Shown: in pieces, positions 40,961-53,613 of the stretch
Position numbering within the stretch: the first letter of the stretch is position 1
How the letters are laid out: each line of letters begins with the position of its first letter
The notes under the pieces: generated by a model
Told to the model about the DNA's origin: nothing
Databases searched by the model: none
Seen by the model: only the letters and a program-made list of their open reading frames with translations
Program-made: the position numbers and the translations under genes
Source of the DNA: Petrosia ficiformis
Lineage: Eukaryota > Porifera > Demospongiae > Haplosclerida > Petrosiidae
NCBI GenBank assembly: GCA_947044365.1
Contig: OX345636.1
Span: 25,905,466-25,969,465, forward strand
Reading direction: 5' to 3'
DNA length: 64,000 nucleotides

Positions 40961-42849
40961 ATAAATACATACATACATAAATCTGGCTAAACTCTACTTA
41001 CTCTTTCTCTTCCCCTCTACTTGCTCCTTCTCTTCCCCTTCTTCCTTTTCCTCTACTTCTTCTTCCTTTCCCTCTTTCACTTCTTTCATTATTTTTCCTC
41101 AATCGATCCATTACTTCCTTATCTTCCCTCTTCTCATTTGTAGCAGTCACTCACCAAAGATTCATTCAACCAGTCAAACTAACAGTATGGAATCAGTGAC
41201 AGGAGTCACAGACTGGAAGTTCCTCAAGCCTGATACAGTGTCATACCCATTACATGCAAGCTCAGATCAGCATATGAGGGATGTTCAGGAGAGAGTGAAA
41301 CCAAAAAATCCAACATTGTGATGGAGAACTGGCAGTGTATCAGGTATTTGGATATGATTCTTAATACTGGTTGTACACATGTACATGTACATTTAATATA
41401 TCGATATATGATCTAAATGAGCCAGATTTCCATCAGACACTGTACTAAAGAATGTATTTATCATTACAGAATGGTGTTGATAACGTATATATACGATTAG
41501 AATATGGATTATATATAGTCTTGTGTAGCCAGACCCAATCTACTACGATCACGTTGCTCTGGAGTTTCAGCCTTTCTCGTCCGTCTATCTGCGTCTCTAC
41601 CGTTAGCTGGCAGGTCATTCATGTTTCAACGCGCAACTGATAAGTGATGTTGTGTAAAATTCGAATTTGGTGTAATACGAATTGTATGCCATGTTTACGG
41701 AATGGTCGTATCATTTATAAGAGTTTTAACGGTAAGAAGTCGTATCTATATATATATATATATATCTTGACGGAATCTCGTTTACACAACTAGTGTGGGG
41801 CTTGCTCAGGCTCGCCCCAATTAAAAATTCACTCAGTCTCAGAGGCTACAACAATATGATATTGTGATTGTTACACATAGCTAATAGTCAGATGGGTGGG
41901 CGGAGGTGCATCATCCTCATGAGTGAGGTATGCCTTTTCGTTTTATGGCTATAATTCTAGAAATACCCTGATCCCACTAAATAAACAAAGGGAGAGGAGT
42001 CAACATAATATTATGACTTTCCACTTACATGTACAACTTATTAGGCACTTGTTTGCATGTTAAGGTCAACTTGTAGTTATGAGTTCTGCCTTATTATTAA
42101 TGATTGCTGATGCATATGATTAGCATAGTAAAATTCACTGGACTGTAAACAAAGTATATGGGGAGCAAGACAAGAGTGGTAAAAATAGGCCAAAATAGGC
42201 CAAAATGTTCGGTAGTCAGCTCAATGTTTCCACACCTCTGTGTATAGTACTTGTTCTAATTGTGAAGCTTTATGTAGACAATTTTAAATAGGAAATGTGA
42301 AATTCTTCATTTGAAATGTAATGTTGAAGTATCATGTGTAAATGTGTTTTATTAAGTATGTAACTGTTCATATAGCTGATGACCTCCAGTAACACATCTT
42401 AAGAAGTTTGCACCTCAGGAGTATCTCAGTGCAAATACATATCACAGTGTTTGCTAATGCCAGCCCATACACATGTACCTATTTTCAGCATCTTTCTGTA
42501 ACAATCTATTGTGTATTTGGGATACACTGTGCTGATGAGACCCAATAGGTCGAAACAATCTGATCAGTACACATGTATATTCAGATTGTCCACAGTTGCC
42601 TTTCATTGTTAATTAAATTCCACTACACACAACATAGACATGTGTCATTGTGATTCTGCAATATAGGAAACAAATGTTATACATCACCAACAGATATACC
42701 TGATTGCATAGATGATACTACTACAAATATCATTTCAATACTAATTACCTTGGTATAAGGAAACATCACAAATTTCATGATCGCAGCTGACTTTCGAATG
42801 TTGTGTGCATAAGTTCAATATACATTTTTCAATCAAGTTGTGAATATGG
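40961..42849. other. Gene-poor stretch
   Basis: A C/T-rich tract spans about 40990-41130 (cttctcttcccctt units). A possible exon phrase WNQ..QESQTGSS near 41190 is too short to support. The segment at 41519-41540 (cttgtgtagccagacc) shares the agtctgg/ccagac motif with 23331 and 25271. (TA)n at about 41747-41765. No gene recognised to 42849. Confidence 0.45.
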
Positions 42850-43385
42850 AGTTGAACCAGTAGTTATGTACGTGAGTATATATATGTACACATATATGTA
42901 GTTATGTACGTGAGCATATACATGTACACATACATGTAGTTATGTATGTGAGTATATACATGTACACATACATGTAGTTATGTATGTGAGTATATACATG
43001 TACACATAGATGTAGTTATGTATATGAGTATATACATGTACACATACATGTAGTTATGTACGTGAGTATATATGCATGTACACATGCATGTAGTTACGTG
43101 TACACATACATGTAGTTATGTACGTGAGTATATACATGTACACATACATGTAGTTATGTATGTGAGTATATACATGTACACATACATGTAGTCATGTACG
43201 TGAGTATATATGCATGTACACATGCATGTAGTTACGTGTACACATACATGTAGTTATGTGCGTGAGTATATACATGTACACATACATGTAGTTATGTACG
43301 TGAGTATATACATGTACATGTAGTTATGTACGTGAGTATATACATGTACACATACATGTAGTTATGTACGTGAGTATAACAGAAT
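42850..43385 (+). repeat. 38-bp minisatellite, about 13 copies
   Basis: The unit is approximately atgtagttatgtacgtgagt followed by atatacatgtacacatac. Copies start every 38 bp from about 42860 with small changes (gtatgtgag for gtacgtgag). Two copies are shortened and one carries tgcatg. Each unit is itself partly palindromic (acatgtacacatacatgt). Confidence 0.95.
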
Positions 43386-43574
43386 AAAAATGTAGTCCAT
43401 TTATACTCGCATATGTAACAATAAACAAAAGCAACACACATATGACAATGGACAAAACAACACATTAGCAATAAATCCAGATAACATTACAACTCAAAGT
43501 ACAGTACTGTAATAAACACATGAAAGCAGGTGTACACAAAGTAAAGTGCAACTATGCAAACTAATTCAGTCCTA

Positions 43575-43760
43575 GCTTACATATGTCCATTACACATGTA
43601 TATACACATTTACATGTATTAAAAACTACATGTATGTGCACATGTATATACTCACATACATAACTACATGTATGTGTACATGTATATACTCACATACATA
43701 ACTACATGTATGTGTACATGCATATATACTCACGTATGTGTACATGTATATACACATTTA
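43575..43760 (-). repeat. Inverted arm of the 38-bp minisatellite
   Basis: The same unit appears in reverse complement (tatactcacatacataacta; acatgtatgtgtacatgtat) about 190 bp downstream of the main array, separated by unique sequence (43386-43574). The two arms could pair. Confidence 0.9.
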
Positions 43761-43771
43761 GATGTAATTAC

Positions 43772-44064
43772 TAGGGCTGGGAATCGGCTGAGATTCTGAA
43801 ATTGATTATCACTAACTTCAAGTCAATTGATTATCGATTAAAATCAGTGGAAGTAATTAGGCCAATTAAGTTAATTAATACAGGAAACTCCTCTTATTTG
43901 ATGATCAAAAAGGCTTCCTATCACTTCCATAATCATTGTACATTATTTGCCTTCACATTCTTGAAAAGTATGGCTTTTGGCATAATCAATATCACAAAAT
44001 TATAATTGATAATCAGAAGAATTTTCAATATTGATTGATTAATTGATTAGTCGTCCCAGCCCTA
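43772..44064. mobile_element. hAT-type MITE with 8-bp target duplication
   Basis: Termini tagggctgggaatcgg and its partner ending cgtcccagcccta are inverted, flanked by gtaattac at 43764-43771 and 44065-44072. The interior is AT-rich and itself loosely palindromic (attgattatc near 43800 and 44000-44045). The 8-bp duplication and TAGGGCTGGG end fit hAT. The 67-codon ORF inside is not a gene. Confidence 0.85.
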
Positions 44065-44169
44065 GTAATTACCATACTGAAATACATGATGCACTGTCAA
44101 ATGTGATTTATTGACGATTTGGTAAACTACCATTGTTGTTGGAGCTGCTTCATTAGTAGAGGTGAGCAA

Positions 44170-44560
44170 AGTGTGTAGGGTTGAGATAATTAATTAAGCT
44201 AGCATAATTTTGGGAATAATACCAAGGCTAAAAAAGCAAGCATAATTCGAGCATAATAGCAAGCAAAACGCAAGAAACCCCACCTTCAATTTTTACAACA
44301 CGTCACGTGATGATGGCTGAGGAGATTCAGCAGATTGTTGAGGAGGAAAACTCAAGAACTCCTTTGACCCACAGCAAGACTTATCACTACAAGACTATAT
44401 TGAATGTTCTCTAATGTTACAATACAATAACCAGTAATTTTTTTTGTATTTGATGAAAACTTTGTAGCATAAATTTGGGAATAATAGCATAAAATTTATG
44501 AGAATAATAATAATGAGTATGAGAATTAGAAGTGGCATTATTATCTCAAGCCTAAAAGTG
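44170..44560. mobile_element. Candidate MITE with ttgagataat ends
   Basis: The left edge agggttgagataat (about 44178) and right edge attatctcaagcct (about 44540-44553) are inverted. Phrases agcataattttgggaataat and aaatttgggaataatagcat repeat inside. Non-coding except for a 34-codon ORF from 44311 (MMAEEIQQIVEEENS). No target duplication was confirmed. Confidence 0.4.
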
Positions 44561-44689
44561 TGCACTGTGCAATAAGCCAATAACTCACGCAAAAGTGTGC
44601 AATAAGTGTTCAATCATGTGACGCATTATCTGCACTCTGATTGGCCACAGGTCACATAACTTTCATTTCCAGTAATATATACGGACGCT

Positions 44690-45104
44690 GTCACCCTCAG
44701 AGGCTCAGAGTAGTCGATCCAGTCACTGTGTTTGAATTCGAAGTTGTTGCTACTATATAGTACTTACCTCCAAGTTACCTGCAGGTGTGTTTGTGTAGTT
44801 GTTTGTATAATTTATATTATTTTATTTTTCTAGGATTCAGAGTAGTCGGTCAGTCACTGTGTTTGAATTCGAAGTTGTTGCTAATATATAGTACTTACCT
44901 CAAGTTACCTGCAGGTGTGTTTGTGCAGCTGTTTTATGTAGTTGTTTGTATATATTATTTTATTTTTCTAGGATTGTGTGGTTTGCATTTTGGCTACCCC
45001 AATAGTGATTGTGAGTTATGATAGATGGGCAATGTAGTGTACGTTTCATATTGGTTTGTCTCTTTATCGGTATAGTATCGCTTGCCTTCATCACCTTAGC
45101 TGTG
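44690..45104 (+). repeat. Tandem duplication of a promoter- or exon-like unit
   Basis: The phrase cagtcactgtgtttgaattc followed by gaagttgttgct occurs at about 44722 and 44853, each followed by tagtacttacctc, cctgcaggtgtgtttgtg and a tttttctaggatt acceptor-like end. The unit is about 130 bp. The donor- and acceptor-like ends suggest duplicated exons or a 5' region. No ORF is convincing. The unit lies directly before the cassette array. Confidence 0.5.
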
Positions 45105-45492
45105 TGTGTGTGTGTGTGTGTTAGAAATAAATTAGAATAAGGTCAATGTATGGTTGGATGCACCAGAGGTGGCTTAGTACACTTGGGTTGATACCAACCA
45201 AAACAAAGAGTGCTGTCTATTGCTCACAACACAGAAGCTGACTTTTCCCCACAGAGAAGTATATTTCTCTCCCGAGGCTAGCATGAGTATTGGGCTTCTT
45301 AAGTTTAAAGCTTTTTTCAACAGCTTTAGGGGCTGTAGGACAACCTTCAGTGCTGTCACATGGGGAGGTTTATCTCCCTTGAAAACTCTACCTACCATGT
45401 GCTTATACACATGTGCTCTCCTAATTAACCTTAGGTGGGTGTTTTTAATTAATAATTAAAATTATTGCAAGGCTATTACTATTACAGATGCT
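45105..45492. repeat. Cassette array: leading truncated B-type module
   Basis: Starts with a (GT)n tract, then the B cassette (ggatgcaccagaggtggctt; acacagaagctgacttttcc), and enters the backbone at ccttgaaaactctacctacc. It ends at attacagatgctgttg and the next (GT)n. The first half of the backbone is missing here. Confidence 0.8.
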
Positions 45493-46973
45493 GTTGTGTG
45501 TGTGTGTGTGTGTGTTTAGAAAAAATGAGACAGCTAGTGTTTACCAGATCCTCAGGCCATCAACTGAACGAACAGGCGGCCGTACGGGGACTGACTTCCA
45601 ACTGAATGACAGACCTCTCTCTGTCAGGAGGTAACTTCTCCTCTGAAGCTTCAGTGGTACGAGTATCTGACACTTGCTTCATCTCATCTATATCGCGCTA
45701 AAGTGCTAATTAAGCTTAAGAAACTAGACAGGCATAATAGGTCTCTCTTCCATTTTAGTGCTTTTGTTTTTATTTCCATGTTTTATTTGATGGTCTGTGG
45801 TTATTCTTTTGTTAAAGAGTCTGTATACTTTTGTGATTATAGTAGAATATGGTATAGATTTAGCAATTAGCTACTTAACAAAAAGCAGTGTAATAAATAG
45901 TATTTAACAATCTTAACTTTTAACACATTCATATATGCTTTGATACTTTGGTGTTATTGGACTCCTGACAGGGATAGTCTGGTCTTGGGAACCAGAAGTG
46001 GGGGTTAAAGACATCTTGGTGGGATCCCAACCCTCCCCTCTCTATCCGTATCTGGAAATGCTTATAGAGTCCTGTTCACCAATGCACCAGTAAATACATG
46101 TAATAATAATTTACTTACAAAACCTGAAGTCAAACAATGGCCCATTCCTACTGGATTACAAATGATCTTACTCCCTTGAAAACTCTACCTACCGTGTGCT
46201 TATACACATGTGCTCTCCTAATTAATCTTAGGTGGGCATTTTAATTAATAATTAAAATTATTGCAAGGCTATTACTATTACAGATGCTGTTGTGTGTGTG
46301 TGTGTGTGTGTTTGATATAAGATCAATGTGTGGTTGGATGCACCAGAGGTGGCTTAGTACACTTGGGTTGATACCAACCAAAAACAAAGAGTGCTGTCTA
46401 TTGCTCACAACACAGAAGCTGACTTTTCCCCACAGAGAAGTATATTTCTCTCCCGAGGCTAGCATGAGTATTGGGCTTCTTAAGTTTAAGGCTTTTTTCC
46501 AACAGCTTTAGGGGCTGTGGGACAACCTTCAGTGCTGTCACATGGGCAGGTTTATTTGTGCTTGTAAATATTCCCACAAACAACATTCAACAATCTTAAC
46601 TTTTAACATATTCACATATGCTTTGATGCTTTGGTGTTACTAGACTCTTGACAGGGACAGTCTGGCCTTGGGAACCAGAAGTGGGGGTTAAAGACATCTT
46701 GGTGGGATCCCAACCCTCCCCTCTCTATCCGTATCTGGAAATGCTTATAGAGTCCTGTTCACCAATGCACCAGTAAATACATGTAATAATAACTTACTTA
46801 CAAAACCCTGAAGTCAAACAATGGCCCATTCCTACTGGATTACAAATGATCTTACTCCCTTGAAAACTCTACCTACCGTGTGCTTATACACATGTGCTCT
46901 CCTAATTAATCTTAGGTGGGCGTTTTAATTAATAATTAAAATTATTGCAAGGCTATTACTATTACAGATGCTG

Positions 46974-47043
<70 letters not shown>

Positions 47044-48116
47044 AGGTGTGTATATACGTGTTGGGTGGAACCCCTGTCCTGGTCATTCCACTAAGGTGAG
47101 CAGCGAGGGACCAACACCAAATAGTATAAAGTTCAGTCAAGTCACTGATCTCACAGACGATGACTCTCCCCTAAGGTTACCCACATCGAAAAGTGCTTTG
47201 TTCATACATGTTGGGTGGAACCCCTGTCCTGGTTTATACCACTGAGGTGAGCAGCGGGGAACCTGCTCCAACTAGTGTATGTAGATGTGTATTTTTATGT
47301 TGGGTGGAAGGGGCAAGCTAACTGAACACACAATTAAAAGCCCGGGGGTCCAACAGGTTGAGAGCGGTCGGCAGTTTTTACCAACTGAATCAACAGATGG
47401 CTTGCACAATTGTTCTCTCACACACTGGGTATTGTGATGGCTAACAGAGGGCGTTATTGTAGCCTTGTGTCAACACAACAGAGCCACCTGGCTGATTAGA
47501 ACCAGTATGTGTTAGTGTGTATTTACGTGTTGGGTGGAAAGGGCAAGCTAGCTGAACCACTGAGGCAGGTAGTGCACAATTCCAACACCAACAGTGTAAA
47601 GTTTCTGTCCTGTCACAGAAACGAAGACAGTGATTCTCCTCTGAGCTTTAGTCAGACGACCCAGTATTTCACTCATGGTTCAGATCTTTCCTATATTTGG
47701 GACTTTATTGGTCAAAAGCATGCAGTGTCACAAACAGTATTTAACAACCTTAACTTTTAACATATTCACATATGCTTTGATACTTTGGTGTTATTGGACT
47801 CCTGACAGGGATAGTCTGGCCTTGGGAACCAGAAATGGGGGTTAAAGACATCTTTGGTGGGGCCCCAACCCTCCCCTCTCTATCCGTATCTGGAAATGCT
47901 CAGAGTCCTGTTTACCAATGCATCAGTAAATACATGTAATAATCACTTACTTTCAAAATCTTGAAGTTAAATAATGGCCCATTCTTATTGGATTACAACA
48001 GATCTAATTCCCTTGTAAATCATGTGCTTTTACACATGTGGTCTATTAATTAACCTTAGGTGGGCGTTTGTTAATTATTAATTAAAATTATTGCAAGGCC
48101 ACTATATATACAGATG

Positions 48117-48189
<73 letters not shown>

Positions 48190-48889
48190 GTGGGTGTGCT
48201 CATTGTTAGCGGAGAAAGCGGTTACAGAGGTAGCCTTAATGTACTTGTCCACTCTCCAGCCAATCAACAAACACTGTAGACAGACCTGTCTCTGTCTACT
48301 GGACGATGGATCTGCTCTAAGAGTATCAAACCACCGGTTCTTACCTCCAACACCCCACCATTGGTTGAACTTTATTAAACCAAAATACTAAATTAATATG
48401 CTCTTCAGTTTGTAAACATTGGTTTAGCAGCTAAGATTGGGATTCTGGTTACCTAATTGACTATCATTGGTCAGTAACATAGCTATATCCCTTCCCTCAT
48501 ATAATTCCAAGGTACATGTATATATTCACATATGCTTTGATACTTTGGTGTTATTGGACTCCTGACAGGGATAGTCTGGCCTTGGGATCCAGAAATGGGG
48601 GTTAAAGATATCTTGGTGGGATCCCAACCCTCCCCTCTCTATCCGTATCTGGAAATGCTTATAGAGTCCTGTTCACCAATGCACCAGTAAATACATGTAA
48701 TAATAACTTACTTACAAAACCCTGAAGTCAAACAATGGCCTATTCCTACTGGATTACAAAAGATCCTACTCCCTTGAAAACTTTACCTACCATGTGCTTA
48801 TACACATGTGCTCTCCTAATTAACCTTAGGTGGGTGTTTTTAATTAATAATTAAAATTATTGCAAGGCTATTACTATTACAGATGCTGT
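45493..48889. repeat. Cassette array: tandem unit 1 (modules A, B, C, D)
   Basis: Four modules of about 794, 686, 1145 and 772 bp, each starting with (GT)n and ending attacagatgctgttg. Each has its own cassette after the (GT)n: A (gcggccgtacggggactgac), B (ggatgcaccagaggtggctt), C (gtgttgggtggaacccctgt, with internal repeats) and D (ctcattgttagcggagaaag). All share a backbone of about 430 bp (acagggatagtctgg; caaccctcccctctctatcc; ttaattaataattaaaatta). The ORFs over it are not supported as genes. Confidence 0.9.
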
Positions 48890-50368
48890 TGTGTGTGTGT
48901 GTGTGTGTGTTTAGAAAAAATGAGACAGCTAGTGTTTACCAGATCCTCAGGCCATCAACTGAACGAACAGGCGGCCGTACGGGGACTGACTTCCAACTGA
49001 ATGACAGACCTCTCTCTGTCAGGAGGTAACTTCTCCTCTGAAGCTTCAGTGGTACGAGTATCTGACACTTGCTTCATCTCATCTATATCGCGCTAAAGTG
49101 CTAATTAAGCTTAAGAAACTAGACAGGCATAATAGGTCTCTCTTCCATTTTAGTGCTTTTGTTTTTATTTCCATGTTTTATTTGATGGTCTGTGGTTATT
49201 CTTTTGTTAAAGAGTCTGTATACTTTTGTGATTATAGTAGAATATGGTATAGATTTAGCAATTAGCTACTTAACAAAAAGCAGTGTAATAAATAGTATTT
49301 AACAATCTTAACTTTTAACACATTCATATATGCTTTGATACTTTGGTGTTATTGGACTCCTGACAGGGATAGTCTGGTCTTGGGAACCAGAAGTGGGGGT
49401 TAAAGACATCTTGGTGGGATCCCAACCCTCCCCTCTCTATCCGTATCTGGAAATGCTTATAGAGTCCTGTTCACCAATGCACCAGTAAATACATGTAATA
49501 ATAATTTACTTACAAAACCTGAAGTCAAACAATGGCCCATTCCTACTGGATTACAAATGATCTTACTCCCTTGAAAACTCTACCTACCGTGTGCTTATAC
49601 ACATGTGCTCTCCTAATTAATCTTAGGTGGGCATTTTAATTAATAATTAAAATTATTGCAAGGCTATTACTATTACAGATGCTGTTGTGTGTGTGTGTGT
49701 GTGTGTTTGATATAAGATCAATGTGTGGTTGGATGCACCAGAGGTGGCTTAGTACACTTGGGTTGATACCAACCAAAAACAAAGAGTGCTGTCTATTGCT
49801 CACAACACAGAAGCTGACTTTTCCCCACAGAGAAGTATATTTCTCTCCCGAGGCTAGCATGAGTATTGGGCTTCTTAAGTTTAAGGCTTTTTTCCAACAG
49901 CTTTAGGGGCTGTGGGACAACCTTCAGTGCTGTCACATGGGCAGGTTTATTTGTGCTTGTAAATATTCCCACAAACAACATTCAACAATCTTAACTTTTA
50001 ACATATTCACATATGCTTTGATGCTTTGGTGTTACTAGACTCTTGACAGGGACAGTCTGGCCTTGGGAACCAGAAGTGGGGGTTAAAGACATCTTGGTGG
50101 GATCCCAACCCTCCCCTCTCTATCCGTATCTGGAAATGCTTATAGAGTCCTGTTCACCAATGCACCAGTAAATACATGTAATAATAACTTACTTACAAAA
50201 CCCTGAAGTCAAACAATGGCCCATTCCTACTGGATTACAAATGATCTTACTCCCTTGAAAACTCTACCTACCGTGTGCTTATACACATGTGCTCTCCTAA
50301 TTAATCTTAGGTGGGCGTTTTAATTAATAATTAAAATTATTGCAAGGCTATTACTATTACAGATGCTG

Positions 50369-50440
<72 letters not shown>

Positions 50441-51513
50441 AGGTGTGTATATACGTGTTGGGTGGAACCCCTGTCCTGGTCATTCCACTAAGGTGAGCAG
50501 CGAGGGACCAACACCAAATAGTATAAAGTTCAGTCAAGTCACTGATCTCACAGACGATGACTCTCCCCTAAGGTTACCCACATCGAAAAGTGCTTTGTTC
50601 ATACATGTTGGGTGGAACCCCTGTCCTGGTTTATACCACTGAGGTGAGCAGCGGGGAACCTGCTCCAACTAGTGTATGTAGATGTGTATTTTTATGTTGG
50701 GTGGAAGGGGCAAGCTAACTGAACACACAATTAAAAGCCCGGGGGTCCAACAGGTTGAGAGCGGTCGGCAGTTTTTACCAACTGAATCAACAGATGGCTT
50801 GCACAATTGTTCTCTCACACACTGGGTATTGTGATGGCTAACAGAGGGCGTTATTGTAGCCTTGTGTCAACACAACAGAGCCACCTGGCTGATTAGAACC
50901 AGTATGTGTTAGTGTGTATTTACGTGTTGGGTGGAAAGGGCAAGCTAGCTGAACCACTGAGGCAGGTAGTGCACAATTCCAACACCAACAGTGTAAAGTT
51001 TCTGTCCTGTCACAGAAACGAAGACAGTGATTCTCCTCTGAGCTTTAGTCAGACGACCCAGTATTTCACTCATGGTTCAGATCTTTCCTATATTTGGGAC
51101 TTTATTGGTCAAAAGCATGCAGTGTCACAAACAGTATTTAACAACCTTAACTTTTAACATATTCACATATGCTTTGATACTTTGGTGTTATTGGACTCCT
51201 GACAGGGATAGTCTGGCCTTGGGAACCAGAAATGGGGGTTAAAGACATCTTTGGTGGGGCCCCAACCCTCCCCTCTCTATCCGTATCTGGAAATGCTCAG
51301 AGTCCTGTTTACCAATGCATCAGTAAATACATGTAATAATCACTTACTTTCAAAATCTTGAAGTTAAATAATGGCCCATTCTTATTGGATTACAACAGAT
51401 CTAATTCCCTTGTAAATCATGTGCTTTTACACATGTGGTCTATTAATTAACCTTAGGTGGGCGTTTGTTAATTATTAATTAAAATTATTGCAAGGCCACT
51501 ATATATACAGATG

Positions 51514-51588
<75 letters not shown>

Positions 51589-52289
51589 GTGGGTGTGCTC
51601 ATTGTTAGCGGAGAAAGCGGTTACAGAGGTAGCCTTAATGTACTTGTCCACTCTCCAGCCAATCAACAAACACTGTAGACAGACCTGTCTCTGTCTACTG
51701 GACGATGGATCTGCTCTAAGAGTATCAAACCACCGGTTCTTACCTCCAACACCCCACCATTGGTTGAACTTTATTAAACCAAAATACTAAATTAATATGC
51801 TCTTCAGTTTGTAAACATTGGTTTAGCAGCTAAGATTGGGATTCTGGTTACCTAATTGACTATCATTGGTCAGTAACATAGCTATATCCCTTCCCTCATA
51901 TAATTCCAAGGTACATGTATATATTCACATATGCTTTGATACTTTGGTGTTATTGGACTCCTGACAGGGATAGTCTGGCCTTGGGATCCAGAAATGGGGG
52001 TTAAAGATATCTTGGTGGGATCCCAACCCTCCCCTCTCTATCCGTATCTGGAAATGCTTATAGAGTCCTGTTCACCAATGCACCAGTAAATACATGTAAT
52101 AATAACTTACTTACAAAACCCTGAAGTCAAACAATGGCCTATTCCTACTGGATTACAAAAGATCCTACTCCCTTGAAAACTTTACCTACCATGTGCTTAT
52201 ACACATGTGCTCTCCTAATTAATCTTAGGTGGGCGTTTTTAATTAATAATTAAAATTATTGCAAGGCTATTACTATTACAGATGCTGCT
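48890..52289. repeat. Cassette array: tandem unit 2 (modules A, B, C, D), near-identical to unit 1
   Basis: The same A-B-C-D order with the same lengths (794, 685, 1147, 775 bp). Apart from the (GT)n lengths I found almost no differences from unit 1; translated stretches such as those at 46241 and 49636, or 47509 and 50906, are identical. The period is about 3397 bp. This is either a very recent duplication or an assembly artefact of two haplotypes. Confidence 0.9.
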
Positions 52290-52290
52290 G

Positions 52291-52354
<64 letters not shown>

Positions 52355-53535
52355 AAAAACCCACAGGGTGGGGGACTGTGGTCCCCCATCCTGTGGGGGA
52401 CCACAGTCTTGATATAGAATCTGAAAGCTCAAGCATGTTGGATAAATCAAGCTATACTTTTACAGCTACTGACAATGGATAAATAGATAGGGATCGCATT
52501 ATGTAAGGTTTGATGGTTTGCATCTACATGATTGTTAAACATTAAACATTATTAGGTCAAGAAGACACACTTGAATTAGCAGTTATGGCTTAAAGTATTT
52601 GGTTTGTTGGCTTTTTTCAACGAAAGCTAAATGATGGAAAGGGTGGAGATTGTGTAATGGTCTGGGCATTGACCGCAACCACAGAGTGGGGGTTGACCCA
52701 CATTACTACACCTCTTAGAAATTCCTCTGCGCCCTTGACAGGTACTTGAAGCAGAGGTACTTGAAGCAGAGGTACTTGCATATTCCTTTCCCTGCTGGGC
52801 CTGCACAACTTCTTAGTTGGTCAGTGTGTGTTTTGCGGGTGTGCTCATTGTTAGCGGAGAAAGCGGTTACAGAGGTAGCCTTAATGTACTTGTCCACTCT
52901 CCAGCCAACCAACAAACACTGTAGACAGACCTGTCTCTGTCTACTGGACGATGGATCTGCTCTAAGAGTATCAAACCACCGGTTCTTACCTCCAACACCC
53001 CACCATTGGTTGAACTTTATTAAACCAAAATACTAAATTAATATGCTCTTCAGTTTGTAAACATTGGTTTAGCAGCTAAGATTGGGATTCTGGTTACCTA
53101 ATTGACTATCATTGGTCAGTAACATAGCTATATCCATCCCTCATATAATTCCAAGGTACATGTATATATTCACATATGCTTTGATACTTTGGTGTTATTG
53201 GACTCCTGACAGGGATAGTCTGGCCTTGGGATCCAGAAATGGGGGTTAAAGACATCTTGGTGGGATCCCAACCCTCCCCTCTCTATCCGTATCTGGAAAT
53301 GCTTATAGAGTCCTGTTCACCAATGCACCAGTAAATACATGTAATAATAACTTACTTACAAAACCCTGAAGTCAAACAATGGCCTATTCCTACTGGATTA
53401 CAAAAGATCCTACTCCCTTGAAAACTTTACCTACCATGTGCTTATACACATGTGCTCTCCTAATTAATCTTAGGTGGGTGTTTTTAATTAATAATTAAAA
53501 TTATTGCAAGGCTATTACTATTACAGATGCTGCTG

Positions 53536-53613
<78 letters not shown>

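Noticed and set aside
42850..43385. CRISPR-like regular repeat
   Set aside because: The 38-bp units follow each other without unique spacers and the genome is eukaryotic; it is a minisatellite.
44395..44613. Minus-strand 72-codon ORF with a hydrophobic stretch (LLILILIIIILINFML)
   Set aside because: The hydrophobic part comes from an AT-rich (AATAAT)n-like repeat inside a candidate MITE; no other support.
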